A stretch of 64,000 nucleotides of DNA from Kitasatospora sp. NBC_00240 (lineage in GTDB: Bacteria; Actinomycetota; Actinomycetes; Streptomycetales; Streptomycetaceae): contig NZ_JAPEMU010000001.1 in assembly GCF_026342405.1 (NCBI RefSeq), positions 1,054,001-1,118,000 of the forward strand, read 5' to 3'. The number at the start of each line of letters is the position of its first letter. Within the stretch, counting starts at the first letter, position 1. Under the pieces are notes generated by a model. It had not been told where the DNA came from and did not search any database. It worked only from the letters and a program-made list of their open reading frames with translations. Made by a program: the position numbers and the translations under genes. Shown here in pieces: positions 49,159-58,319 of this stretch.

Positions 49159-50916
49159 ATGACCGGCGAAGAGATCCTCCTCGGTATGGCCCTCACCGTC
49201 GCCCTCGCCACAGGGTCGCAGGTCCTGGCGAACAGACTGCACGTACCCGCGCTGATCATCCTCCTGCCGGTCGGCTTCACCGTGGGCGCCCTGACGGACG
49301 TCATCCACCCCGGACGGCTCATCGGCCCGGACTTCCCGGCGCTGGTCTCGCTGTCCGTCGCGGTGATCCTCTACGACGCCGGCCTCGGACTGAACCTGCG
49401 CAACCTCAAAGGTGTGACCCGCGGGATCGTCGGACGGCTGCTGATCATCGGCATCCTGGTCACCTTCTTCGCCGTCTGCGCCGTCGGCCCGGCGCTCTTC
49501 GACATCCCGCTGCGCGTGGCGGCGATGATCGGCGTGATCCTGGTCGTGTCGGGCCCCACCGTCGTAGGTCCGCTGCTCGAATACGTCCGGCCGACGGACA
49601 AGGTACGACGCATCCTGATCTGGGAGGGGACGCTCACCGACCCGATCGGCGGCATCCTCGGCGCCATCGTGTTCCACGCCGTCGCGACCAGCGGGCAGAT
49701 CGACATCGGCCGCGGCTACCAGATCGGGCAGTTTCTGATCAGCATGGGCGTCGGCCTGGCGGGGGGCGCGGTCGGCACCGGCCTGCTCTGGCTGGCGCTG
49801 CGCAAACTGCGGCTGGGCGAGACGCTCGGCACGCTGGCCCAGCTCGCGACGGTGATCCTGGTCTCCGCAGGCTGCGACATCGCCCGCGACGACACCGGCC
49901 TGATCGCCGCGATCGTCACCGGACTCGCCGTCACCAACCTGCCCGGTCTGGACATGCCGGCCCGCAGGCCCTTCCTCGAAACGCTCGTACAGCTGATCAT
50001 CGGACTGCTGTTCATCTCCATCTCCTCCGCCGTCACGCCCGCGTCGGTCACGCCCGTGCTCGTGCCCTCCCTGATCCTGATCGCGGTCCTCGTCCTCCTC
50101 GTCCGGCCGATCATCGCCTACGCCTCCTCCCGCGGTTCGGACCTGACGGTGGGCGAATGGGGCTTCATCGGGTGGATGGCGCCCCGCGGCATCGTCGCCG
50201 CCTCGACCGCGTCCGCCTTCGCCGCCACCCTGGTGGAGAAGGGACTGCCCGGCGCCTCCAAGATCCTGCCGATCACCTTCCTCGTGATCGTGGGCACGGT
50301 ACTGCTCTACGCGCTCACCGCCGCACCCGTGGCCCGCCGGCTCGGCGTCGTCCGGCCGAGCCGGACCCGGCCGCTCCTCGTCGGCGGCGACCCGTGGGTG
50401 ATCGGCCTGGGCAAGGCCCTGGAGTCGGCGGGGCTCGACGTCCTGATGTGGGCCGGACTCGACGAGGAGCGCGCGCGGATCAGGGCGGCCGGCATCGAAC
50501 TCGCGCGGGGGGAGATGCTGGCGACCGCGACCAACCCCCGGGCCCGTCTGGAAGGCGTGACGGCCGTGTTCCTGCTCACCGACGACGACGACTTCAACGC
50601 CCTCGCCTCGGTCGTCGTCAAGGACAACGTCCAGGGTCCGGTCTACCGGGTGGGGCCGCCGCAGGGCAGCCACGGCGTGGTCGCCCCGTACACCGGGGGC
50701 GACATCCTCTTCGGCCGGTCGCTGGTCCGCCACATCGTCGCGGCCCGTTACCGGCAGGGGGCCCGATTCCTGCTTCACCCCGGCTCCGCACCGCTCCCGC
50801 CGGACCACGACGTCCTTTTCGTCATCCGCCCCGACGGCCGGCTCGACCCGGTCACCGAGTCACGCCCCGCCACCCCGCTCCCGGACGACACTGCCGTCCT
50901 GCTGGGTCCCGCATGA
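49159..50916 (+). CDS. Cation:proton antiporter (NhaP/CPA1 type) with C-terminal soluble domain
   Basis: The protein has 585 residues. About 390 residues form twelve or so helices with the transport core GVILVVSGPTVVGPLLEYV and WEGTLTDPIGGILGAIVF; the aspartate in LTDP is the site usually needed for ion binding. The C-terminal 190 residues form a soluble domain with a nucleotide-binding look (PLLVGGDPWVIGLGKALESA, AVFLLTDDDDFNALASVVVK), like a TrkA-N regulatory domain. AGGA before ATG 49159 fits. It is coupled to the DUF2254 gene (overlap of ATG and TGA). Confidence 0.88.
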   Translation: MTGEEILLGMALTVALATGSQVLANRLHVPALIILLPVGFTVGALTDVIHPGRLIGPDFPALVSLSVAVILYDAGLGLNLRNLKGVTRGIVGRLLIIGILVTFFAVCAVGPALFDIPLRVAAMIGVILVVSGPTVVGPLLEYVRPTDKVRRILIWEGTLTDPIGGILGAIVFHAVATSGQIDIGRGYQIGQFLISMGVGLAGGAVGTGLLWLALRKLRLGETLGTLAQLATVILVSAGCDIARDDTGLIAAIVTGLAVTNLPGLDMPARRPFLETLVQLIIGLLFISISSAVTPASVTPVLVPSLILIAVLVLLVRPIIAYASSRGSDLTVGEWGFIGWMAPRGIVAASTASAFAATLVEKGLPGASKILPITFLVIVGTVLLYALTAAPVARRLGVVRPSRTRPLLVGGDPWVIGLGKALESAGLDVLMWAGLDEERARIRAAGIELARGEMLATATNPRARLEGVTAVFLLTDDDDFNALASVVVKDNVQGPVYRVGPPQGSHGVVAPYTGGDILFGRSLVRHIVAARYRQGARFLLHPGSAPLPPDHDVLFVIRPDGRLDPVTESRPATPLPDDTAVLLGPA

Positions 50917-52229
50917 TGTCCTGGGCAGCCCGGTTCCGGCTGCGGCAGTACGCCAAGGCGAGCCTGTGGATCGTCCCCCTGTTCGGGCTCGTCCTCGGCG
51001 TCGCCCTCGCCGAGGCGGCCACCGCAGCGGACGGCGCGTCCTGGCTGCCGAAGACCTGGGACTACTCCGCGACGACGGCCAGCACCGTCCTCAGCTCGGT
51101 CGTTGGCTCGATGATCGCGCTGCTCGGGTTCGTCGTCACCATCGGCGTCCTGGTCATCCAGCAGGCCACCGGCACGCTCTCCCCCCGCTACATGCGGCTC
51201 TGGTACCGCGACCGGCTGCAGAAGGCCGTGCTCGCCACCTTCACCGGCACCTTCGCCTTCGCGTACACGCTGCTGCGCAGCATCGAGACCGACTCCGTGC
51301 CCAACCTCGGCGTGACGCTTGCCGGGGTCGCCGTCTCCGTGAGCCTCCTGTTGCTGCTGATCTACCTCAACCGGTTCACCCACAACCTGCGACCGGTGGC
51401 CATCGCCGACATCGTCGGCCGCCAGGGCGAACAGGTCCTCGGCCACGCGGCGGCGCACGTGCGGAGCGCCGCGGCGCCCGGCGGGGCGCCGCTGCCGGGC
51501 GATCCGGTTGCCTTGGTGCGGACGGAACGAGGAGGTGTCATCCAGGCGTTCGACGCGCCCGGCATGCTCTCGCTCGCGACCCGGCACGACTGCGTCCTCG
51601 TCCTGGCGGCATCCGTCGGCGACTTCGTGCCGCCCGGCGGCACGATCGTCGAGGTCCACGGCGGTCCCACCGCGCCCGCCCGTGACCGGGTGGCCGGCCT
51701 GCTCGCCCTGGGCGCGGAGCGGACGATCGAGCAGGACCCGGCCTTCGCCCTGCGCATCCTCGTCGACATCGCCATCAGGGCCCTCTCCCCCGCCGTCAAC
51801 GACCCCACCACCGCCGTCCAGGTGCTGAACCACATCGAGACGTTCCTGCACGTCGTCGGCCGCGTCGGCCTCCGCGACCACTACGTCCTCGCCGACGGCC
51901 ACGGGAGGCCGCGCCTCGTGGTGCCCGGCCGGTCTTGGGAGGAGTACCTGGAACTCGCCGTCACCGAGATCCGCGACTACGGCGCGACGTCCGTCCAGGT
52001 GTGCAGGCGCCTGCGGGCCCTCCTCAAGGGTCTTCTCGTGGCCTTGCCGGACGAGTGCGGGCCCGCTCTGCGCGCCGAACTCGTCCTGCTCGACGACGCG
52101 GTGGAAAGGGGGTTCGGTGACGCCCCCCGCCGCGCCGACGCCCGGACGGCCGACCCCCAGGGCATCGGGGGACGACGCTCCCGGGGCACCACACGCGAAC
52201 CCCCGGCGCCGGACGAGACCGCCCCCTGA
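50913..52229 (+). CDS. DUF2254 membrane protein
   Basis: The protein has about 438 residues. The N-terminal 150 have four helices (LWIVPLFGLVLGVALAEAAT, MIALLGFVVTIGVLVIQQAT, VLATFTGTFAFAYTLLRSIE, LGVTLAGVAVSVSLLLLLIY), the soluble part has FVPPGGTIVEVHGG and the conserved DPAFALRILVDIAIRALSPA plus AVNDPTTAVQVL, which define DUF2254. Its ATG overlaps the antiporter's stop codon, so the two probably work together in ion handling. A disordered tail follows. Confidence 0.88.
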   Translation: MMSWAARFRLRQYAKASLWIVPLFGLVLGVALAEAATAADGASWLPKTWDYSATTASTVLSSVVGSMIALLGFVVTIGVLVIQQATGTLSPRYMRLWYRDRLQKAVLATFTGTFAFAYTLLRSIETDSVPNLGVTLAGVAVSVSLLLLLIYLNRFTHNLRPVAIADIVGRQGEQVLGHAAAHVRSAAAPGGAPLPGDPVALVRTERGGVIQAFDAPGMLSLATRHDCVLVLAASVGDFVPPGGTIVEVHGGPTAPARDRVAGLLALGAERTIEQDPAFALRILVDIAIRALSPAVNDPTTAVQVLNHIETFLHVVGRVGLRDHYVLADGHGRPRLVVPGRSWEEYLELAVTEIRDYGATSVQVCRRLRALLKGLLVALPDECGPALRAELVLLDDAVERGFGDAPRRADARTADPQGIGGRRSRGTTREPPAPDETAP

Positions 52230-52411
52230 GCGTGCGCGGGTCCCCTGCGTCGCCGTACGGATCCGCATGGCACCCGCCTGGAGCCAGGGCCCGCGGCCTC
52301 GTCGTCGAGCGCCTCGCCGGCCGACATCCGCGCGACGGTCCCGGCCGGGTGGAGATCGTAGCCCGCCACGAACGGCTGTTCCGGCGGGTCTCCGCCCCCC
52401 CGGGCCCCTGC

Positions 52412-52846
52412 TCAGACCCGTAGTCCCTCGACGTGATGCGGCTCGGCGAGCAGCCCGTAGATCACCAGCACGGACATGAGCATGGTGAACAGGGACCAGT
52501 AGGGGAAGGCCGAGATGAACATCATCTGACCCACCAGGCAGAAGGAGGCCAGCACGATGCCGGTGATCCGGGCCGCCCTGACACCCAGCAGCACACCCAG
52601 GCTGGCCAGCACCTGCGCGATGCCCACGACCACCCAGATCCAGCCCCACGCGGTGTAGTTGAAGATCAGCAGACGATTGCCGTGGTTGGCCGTCGTCTCG
52701 TAGTAGCCGTGGTCGAGGATCGCGACGAACCCGTTGATGATGTCGAACAGTCCGCTCAGCATCAGGAGGATTCCGGCGAAGGCCACCCAGTGCGAACGCT
52801 CCAGCGGTGGCACATTTGTCTGGGAATTCGGAGGAGATGACTGCAT
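52412..52846 (-). CDS. DUF7144-type membrane protein
   Basis: The protein has 144 residues with four helices: HWVAFAGILLMLSGLFDIIN, TAWGWIWVVVGIAQVLASLG, RITGIVLASFCLVGQMMFIS and YWSLFTMLMSVLVIYGLLAE. These are typical of the small DUF7144 proteins of actinobacteria. ATG 52846 begins shortly before the first helix. The function is unknown. Confidence 0.85.
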   Translation of the reverse strand: MQSSPPNSQTNVPPLERSHWVAFAGILLMLSGLFDIINGFVAILDHGYYETTANHGNRLLIFNYTAWGWIWVVVGIAQVLASLGVLLGVRAARITGIVLASFCLVGQMMFISAFPYWSLFTMLMSVLVIYGLLAEPHHVEGLRV

Positions 52847-53021
52847 GGATCCATCAGAGGCCGCTCGCGTACCGAGGTGCAAGGCATCGTGAGCCGTTGG
52901 TGTCACACACCCGGCGCCGTCGCTCCGCGGGCGCCCGCTCGCGGCATGCAGGACGCCGAGATGGTCACCGCAGGCCGCCCGTGCCCGGGAAGCGGCAGCG
53001 GCAACCGTTCGACGGCGCGGC

Positions 53022-54845
53022 TCAGGACCGCGCGCGCAGCTTGTCGATGGCCTCGTCCAGGGTCGACGCCGCCATGATGAGCGACAGGTGCGTGAACGCC
53101 TGCGGGAAGTTGCCGAGCTGCTCGCCGCTCGGGCCGATCTCCTCGGCGAACAGGCCGACGTGGTTGGCGTAGGTGTGCATCTTCTCGAAGGTGTACCGCG
53201 CCGGGCGGACGCGCCCCGCCCGCGCCAGGGCGTCGACGTAGAGGTAGGTGCAGAGGCTGAAGGTTCCTTCCGAGCCGCGCAGCCCGTCCGGGGAGGCGGC
53301 CGGGTCGTAGCGGTAGACGAGACTGTCCGAGACGAGCTTGCGCTCCATCGCGTCCAGGGTGGAGAGCCACCCGGGGCTTTTCGCGGCGAGGAACCCCACC
53401 CGCGGGACCAGCAGCAGCGAGGCGTCCAGGACGTCGCCGCCGTAGTGCTGCACCAGGGCCTGCTCGGCCTGGCTCCAGCCCTTGTCCATCACCTGTTCGA
53501 GGATGCTGTCGCGGGCGATGCGCCAGCGCGGGATGTCGGCCGGCCGGCTGAGTTCGGTCGCCAGGCGCATGCCCCGGTCGAAGGCCACCCAGCACATCAC
53601 CCGGCTGTAGGTGAAGTCGTTGCGCCCGCCGCGGGTCTCCCAGATGCCCTCGTCCGGCCGGTCCCAGTTGTCGCAGAGCCAGTCCAGGGTCCGGGCGAGG
53701 CCCTTCCAGCCGTGGTAGCCCAGCTCCGTGCCGACGTCCAGGCCCTCGGCCATGGCGTAGAGGGCCTCGCCGTAGATGTCGAGCTGGAGCTGGTCGGCGG
53801 CGGCGTTGCCCGCCCGCACCGGACGCGAGCCCCGGTAGCCCTCCCAGTGGTCCAGGGTCTCCTCGGTGAGGTGCGGGTCGCCGTCCACCCGGTACATGAT
53901 CTGCAGCCGCTCGCCGGGCAGGTCGGCCCGGTCGCGCATCCGGTCGCCCAGCCACTTCGTGAACGAGGTCGCCTCCTCGACGAACCCGAGGTCGAGCAGC
54001 GCCCGGACCGAGAGCGACCCGTCCCGGATCCACGAGTAGCGGTAGTCCCAGTTCCGCTCACCCCCGACCTGCTCGGGCAGACCCATGGTGGCGGCGGCGA
54101 CCGGGGCACCGGAGGGGTGGTAGGTGAGGAGCTTCAGCGTGATGGCCGAACGGTTGACCATCTCGGCCCAGCGGCCCCGGTAGCGGGAGGTGTGCAGCCA
54201 GTTCTGCCAGAAGTCCACCTCGCCCCACAGCTTCGCCGTGATGTCCTCCACGGTGAGCGGGGGCGGCGGCCCGCCGTCGGGTGCGCAGGTGGTGAACACG
54301 GCGGCGGCGGACTCCCCGATGTCCAGGGTGACGGCGCCGCGGACGTCCTGCCCGTCCCGCTCCAGCGGAAAGCTGGCCTGGAGGTGTCCGGTGATCCCGG
54401 GCGCGCGGAAGACCGCGTCCTGCCCACCCAGCTCCAGCTCGTGCCCGGCCCGGCCGTAGTCGAAGCGGGGCCGGCACTCCAGGACGAAGCGCACGGTGCC
54501 GCGCACCGCCCGGATCACCCGCATCAGGCTGTGGCGGTCGGTCGGGGTGCGGCTCGTGTTCGCCGGCATCCAGTCGACGACCTCGCCGACCCCGTCCGGC
54601 GACATGAACCGCGTCACCAGCACACCGGTGTCCGGGTAGTAGAGCTGCTTGCACGACATGTCCGAGTGCTCCGGCGCCAGCCGGAAGTGCCCGCCCCGAT
54701 CGTGATCGAGCAGCGAGGCGAAGACGCTCGGGGAATCGAACCTCGGCGAGCAGAACCAGTTCACCACGCCCTGCGAGGACACCAGGGCGGCGGTCTGCAG
54801 GTCGCCCACCAGGCCGTGATCGGCGATCGGAGGATAGCGGTCCAT
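53022..54845 (-). CDS. GH15-family glycoside hydrolase (trehalase/glucoamylase-like)
   Basis: The protein has 607 residues. An N-terminal beta-sandwich (YPPIADHGLVGDLQTAALVS, VVNWFCSPRFDSPSVFASLL) is followed by an (alpha/alpha)6 barrel with NWDYRYSWIRDGSLSVRALL, DIYGEALYAMAEGLD, GIWETRGGRNDFTYSRVMCW and FSLCTYLYVDALARAGR. The features match actinobacterial GH15 enzymes, several of which are trehalases. It is cytoplasmic, since no signal peptide is present. ATG 54845 (MDRYPP) sets the start. Confidence 0.9.
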   Translation of the reverse strand: MDRYPPIADHGLVGDLQTAALVSSQGVVNWFCSPRFDSPSVFASLLDHDRGGHFRLAPEHSDMSCKQLYYPDTGVLVTRFMSPDGVGEVVDWMPANTSRTPTDRHSLMRVIRAVRGTVRFVLECRPRFDYGRAGHELELGGQDAVFRAPGITGHLQASFPLERDGQDVRGAVTLDIGESAAAVFTTCAPDGGPPPPLTVEDITAKLWGEVDFWQNWLHTSRYRGRWAEMVNRSAITLKLLTYHPSGAPVAAATMGLPEQVGGERNWDYRYSWIRDGSLSVRALLDLGFVEEATSFTKWLGDRMRDRADLPGERLQIMYRVDGDPHLTEETLDHWEGYRGSRPVRAGNAAADQLQLDIYGEALYAMAEGLDVGTELGYHGWKGLARTLDWLCDNWDRPDEGIWETRGGRNDFTYSRVMCWVAFDRGMRLATELSRPADIPRWRIARDSILEQVMDKGWSQAEQALVQHYGGDVLDASLLLVPRVGFLAAKSPGWLSTLDAMERKLVSDSLVYRYDPAASPDGLRGSEGTFSLCTYLYVDALARAGRVRPARYTFEKMHTYANHVGLFAEEIGPSGEQLGNFPQAFTHLSLIMAASTLDEAIDKLRARS

Positions 54846-54918
54846 CAGCGTCCAATCCAGATGGCTACGATGTGCCCACCGTCCGACATGCCGGGTGGGA
54901 GGACGGCAACTCGGCCCG

Positions 54919-56283
54919 TCAGTAGCCGGTGCCGCGCTTGACCTGGGCCCGCTCGACGTCGTGGGCCGCCCCCTTGCGGTCCAAGGTGGCACACGCATCG
55001 GCGATGTCCTGTGTCAGGCGGTCGATCTGGCCTCGGCTCAGGGTCTCCTTGACCAGGGCCCGCAGGATCTTCACCCGCTCCGCGTTGGGCGGGAGCGTGT
55101 ACGCCGGCACCATCCAGCCACGCTCGGCCGAGAGCTGCCAGGCGATGTCGGACTCGTCGTAGGCATGCCTGCCGGCAAGGCGGAAGGCGACCAGCGGCAG
55201 CTGCTCAAGACCGCTCCCGATCACTTCGAAGCGGCCGCTGTCACGCAGATTGTCCGCCAGCGCGCGGGCGTTCGTCTGCATCGTCTCCATGACGTAGGTG
55301 TAGCCCTCGCGACCCAGCCGGACGAAGTTGTAGTACTGCGCGAGCACCATCGACGCGCCGGTCGAGAAGTTCAGCGTGAACGTCGCATCGGTCTTGCCCA
55401 GATAGTTCTCGTAGAACACGAGGTCCTTGGCCAGGTCCGACTCCTCACGGAAGACCAGCCAGCCGATGCCGGGGTACACCAGACCGTACTTGTGTCCCGA
55501 GACGTTGATCGACCGGACCTGCTCCAGCCGGAAGTCCCACTTCGAGTCCGGATAGAGGAAGGGCCACACGAAGCCGCCACTGGCACCGTCGACGTGGATC
55601 GGGATGTCGAGGTCCCGCTCCTTGCGGATTCCCCGCAGGAGCTTGTCGATCCCGACGACGTCGTCCATGTGGCCGGTGAACGTGGTGCCGACGACGGCGA
55701 CCACGCCGATCGTGTTCTCGTCGAGGTGGGGCTCCACGTCCTCCGGGCCGATCGTGTACTTGTTCTCGGCGAGCGGCACGATGCGCGGCTCGACGTCGAA
55801 GTACCGGCAGAACTTCTCCCAGACGACATGGACGTCACCGCCGAACACCAGGTTGGGCCGCTCGACCGACAGGTTCGCCGCCTTGCGACGCTCCCGCCAC
55901 TTCCACTTCAGCGAGAGCGCGCCGAGCATGATCGCCTCGGAGGAGCCCTGGGTCCGGCATCCGGTGGTACTGCCCGGCGCGTGGAAGAGATCGGCGAGCA
56001 TCCGCACACAGCGCTGCTCGATCTCCGCGGAGATCGGGTACTCGGCGTGATCGATGAAGTTCCGGTGGAGGTTCTCGGCGATGATCCGCTGCGCCTCCGG
56101 TTCCATCCACGTGGTGACGAACGTGGCGAGGTTGCGCTGCGGGTCGCCCTCCATGACGAGGTCCTCGCCCACCAGCCGCATGGCGTCCGTCGCGGTCATG
56201 CCCTTCTCGGGAAAGGTCTCCGAAGGCGCGGGCACGGTCAGGAAGCGGTTGCCGAACAGGGCGGCGGGGTCACTCTTGCTCAT
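54919..56283 (-). CDS. gadB: Glutamate decarboxylase (PLP-dependent)
   Basis: The protein has 454 residues, the usual length. It has GCRTQGSSEAIMLGALSLKW, the PLP-binding aspartate in IHVDGASGGFVWPFL (near 232) and the lysine that holds PLP in INVSGHKYGLVYPG (Lys265). The enzyme turns glutamate into GABA and consumes a proton. No GABA antiporter is next to it. It ends 73 bases before the start of the GH15 gene, so the two may be co-transcribed. Confidence 0.95.
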   Translation of the reverse strand: MSKSDPAALFGNRFLTVPAPSETFPEKGMTATDAMRLVGEDLVMEGDPQRNLATFVTTWMEPEAQRIIAENLHRNFIDHAEYPISAEIEQRCVRMLADLFHAPGSTTGCRTQGSSEAIMLGALSLKWKWRERRKAANLSVERPNLVFGGDVHVVWEKFCRYFDVEPRIVPLAENKYTIGPEDVEPHLDENTIGVVAVVGTTFTGHMDDVVGIDKLLRGIRKERDLDIPIHVDGASGGFVWPFLYPDSKWDFRLEQVRSINVSGHKYGLVYPGIGWLVFREESDLAKDLVFYENYLGKTDATFTLNFSTGASMVLAQYYNFVRLGREGYTYVMETMQTNARALADNLRDSGRFEVIGSGLEQLPLVAFRLAGRHAYDESDIAWQLSAERGWMVPAYTLPPNAERVKILRALVKETLSRGQIDRLTQDIADACATLDRKGAAHDVERAQVKRGTGY

Positions 56284-56539
56284 GCAGGCGACTCAACCAC
56301 CGCGAGCCGGGAGCTGAGCCCAGGACTCGTGCTCCCGGCTCGAACGTCACCCGAACGGCCCACCTGTCCAGGCAGGATGTGACTTGGCCCTGAGTGCGAA
56401 GCGGCAGAGACCGTCCTTCTCTACAGGGTGGGGCCGAAGCCGACGGTGACGGTCGGCCGGGAGGCGGCCGGACGCCGGCGCGGCACTGCGGAGCAGGCAG
56501 GTGGTCCCGCCGACGGCCTGTGCCCGGGGCCCGACCGGA

Positions 56540-57076
56540 TCAGGTCAGGCAGCCCACATGCGCGAGGGCCCGCTTGAGCAGGACACCCTGTCCGCCGGGC
56601 ATCTCCAGCTGGACCACGGACGATGCGGCCTCCTCCGGGCTGAACCAGACCAGGTCGAGGGCGTCCTGCCGCGGCCGGCAGTCGCCGGCCACCGGAATGA
56701 TGTAGGCGAGGGACACCGCGTGCTGCCGGGGGTCGTGGAATTCGGTGACGCCCGGGGTCGGGAAGTACTCGGCAACCGTGAACGGCTGGAGCGAGGCCGG
56801 GACCCGCGGCAGCGCCACCGGACCGAGGTCCTTCTCCAGGTGCCGCAGCAGTGCGTCGCGGATCCGCTCGTGGTGCAGCACCCGGCCGGAGACCAGCGTC
56901 CGGCTGACCGTCCCGTCCGGAGCCATCCGCAGCAGGAGCCCGACCCGGGTGACCTCGCCGGCTTCGTCGACGCGGACCGGCACCGCCTCGACGTACAGGA
57001 TCGGCATCCTGGCCCGTGTGCTCTCGAGTTCCTCGGGAGCAAGCCAGCCGGGCGTGGTTTCCGTCGTGTCAGACAT
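56540..57076 (-). CDS. DUF4916 (NUDIX-like) protein
   Basis: The protein has 178 residues: PGWLAPEELESTRARMPILY, VGLLLRMAPDGTVSRTLVSG, then RIRDALLRHLEKDLGPVALP and AVSLAYIIPVAGDCRPRQDA, ALDLVWFSPEEA. The order fits DUF4916, which has a NUDIX-like fold but lacks the full NUDIX box here, so hydrolase activity is doubtful. ATG 57076 (MSDTTE) is chosen over a longer start at 57103. Confidence 0.82.
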   Translation of the reverse strand: MSDTTETTPGWLAPEELESTRARMPILYVEAVPVRVDEAGEVTRVGLLLRMAPDGTVSRTLVSGRVLHHERIRDALLRHLEKDLGPVALPRVPASLQPFTVAEYFPTPGVTEFHDPRQHAVSLAYIIPVAGDCRPRQDALDLVWFSPEEAASSVVQLEMPGGQGVLLKRALAHVGCLT

Positions 57077-57455
57077 TGACCGATCATACGGTTCCCGGCG
57101 CACCGCCGTGCTGAGGACGGGGCTGCGGCCTCATTTCCTGCCCCGGCGACGACTCCCGCGGCCACCGGGACCGGGGGCCGGGTCGGGGGCGGGAGCAGCG
57201 CGGCGCGACGGTGAACGGCGGGCCGGCTTCGGCCGTCGGGGCGGCCGCCCGGAGCGAGGCCCGGAGGCGGCGTCCCGGGCCGCGACGGCTCGTTCCTCCT
57301 GGCGGAGGTCAGAGACACCGAGCCTGGGCCCGCCAGGCCTGGCTCCTGACGCGAACCCCGAAACCGCCCCGGAGCCGAAACACGGGAAACCCCGTACGGA
57401 GAAGAGACATGTTGACACGTCAGTTCCGATCGGGACCTCTGCCCGGGACGTGTCG
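57077..57455. other. Gap with an uncertain basic frame
   Basis: A minus-strand frame (57131..57418) would encode a 95-residue basic, proline-rich peptide (ARRSPSRRAAPAPDPAPG, ending RRRGRK). Its codons lose third-position GC bias in the first third and no family is seen, so I do not call it a gene. Confidence 0.4.
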
Positions 57456-58178
57456 TCAGGCCCGGCCGGGCGGCCGCAGTTCGCGTTCGAGGGCGGACAG
57501 GGCGAACGAGTGCGCGGAGGCGTGCTGCCAGCGCGAGCGTCCGAACATCACGTCGCCGGAGAGCCCGTTGAGCATGGCCACGGCCCGGATGACGAACTCG
57601 GGAGGGTCCACATCGGCGAACTGCCCCAGGGCCTGTCCCTCCCGGAGGATGACTTCCAGGCGCTCCTCCCAGGCGTCGGACAGCGCGGTGAGGAGGTGCC
57701 GGCCGGCGTCGTCGTGGCGCTGGGCCAGCACCTGCGTCCACAGGGCGTAGCGCTCGTCGCCCTGGTGGCGGGGCAGGTAGAAGCGGACGAACAGCGCCAG
57801 CTTCTCGGCGGGGGACGCGGCCTCGTCCGCGGCCTGCTGGAACCGGACGCCGAGGTCCGCCTCGCTCCAGGCGAGGACTTCGAGCAGGAGGCGGTCCTTC
57901 TTGCCGAAGTGGTAGAGGATGTGCCCGGTGCTCATACCGGCCCGCGCCGCGATGTCCGACATACGCACGGCTGCGGTGCCCTTCTCCGCGATGGCACTGA
58001 TGGCGGCCCGCATCGCCCGCCCCCGCGCCTCGTCGCCGCTGGGCTGACGCTTCCTGTCGGCCGGGGCCCGAAGGGGCTGGGCGGCCGTACCCGGCCCGGT
58101 GGCCGTCGCGGGCCCGGTCACGCCTTGCGGTGCGGGGAGGCGCCGCGGCCGTGCGGGCTCGGACTCTGGCGTCGGCAT
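57456..58178 (-). CDS. TetR-family regulator of the amidase
   Basis: The protein has 240 residues. After a proline-rich 50-residue tail, the DNA-binding domain is AMRAAISAIAEKGTAAVRMS, DIAARAGMSTGHILYHFGKK. The rest fits a TetR_C ligand domain of the BetI-like type. It is divergent from the amidase at 58320 and CTAGA/TCTAG half-sites lie between them, so it probably represses the amidase until a substrate appears. Confidence 0.9.
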   Translation of the reverse strand: MPTPESEPARPRRLPAPQGVTGPATATGPGTAAQPLRAPADRKRQPSGDEARGRAMRAAISAIAEKGTAAVRMSDIAARAGMSTGHILYHFGKKDRLLLEVLAWSEADLGVRFQQAADEAASPAEKLALFVRFYLPRHQGDERYALWTQVLAQRHDDAGRHLLTALSDAWEERLEVILREGQALGQFADVDPPEFVIRAVAMLNGLSGDVMFGRSRWQHASAHSFALSALERELRPPGRA

Positions 58179-58200
58179 GGACTCATCTCGATTCTGGGAG

Positions 58201-58230
58201 CTAGATCTGTAGTCTAGACTGAAAATCTAG
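58201..58230. promoter_or_regulatory. TetR operator array with CTAGA/TCTAG half-sites
   Basis: CTAGA-N7-TCTAG (58201..58217) overlaps CTAGA-N7-TCTAG (58214..58230), and AGTCTAGACT in the middle is itself a perfect palindrome. Two dimers could bind side by side over the divergent promoters. Confidence 0.65.
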
Positions 58231-58319
58231 TCAGTGCAGTGGGAGCACGGCGACCGCGCGCGATCGGTTCGACGCCCAGCGGCTCGGCCGGTCCGACCCG
58301 ACCCTCAGGAGACACCCGT

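Noticed and set aside
48892..50808. A 638-codon minus-strand frame opposite the antiporter gene
   Set aside because: The plus strand encodes a clear transporter; the opposite frame is hydrophilic and Asp/Gln/Arg-rich, as is typical for mirrored membrane proteins.
57131..57418. Basic 95-residue minus-strand frame
   Set aside because: Codon bias is uneven, no ribosome-binding site is seen and no family is recognised.
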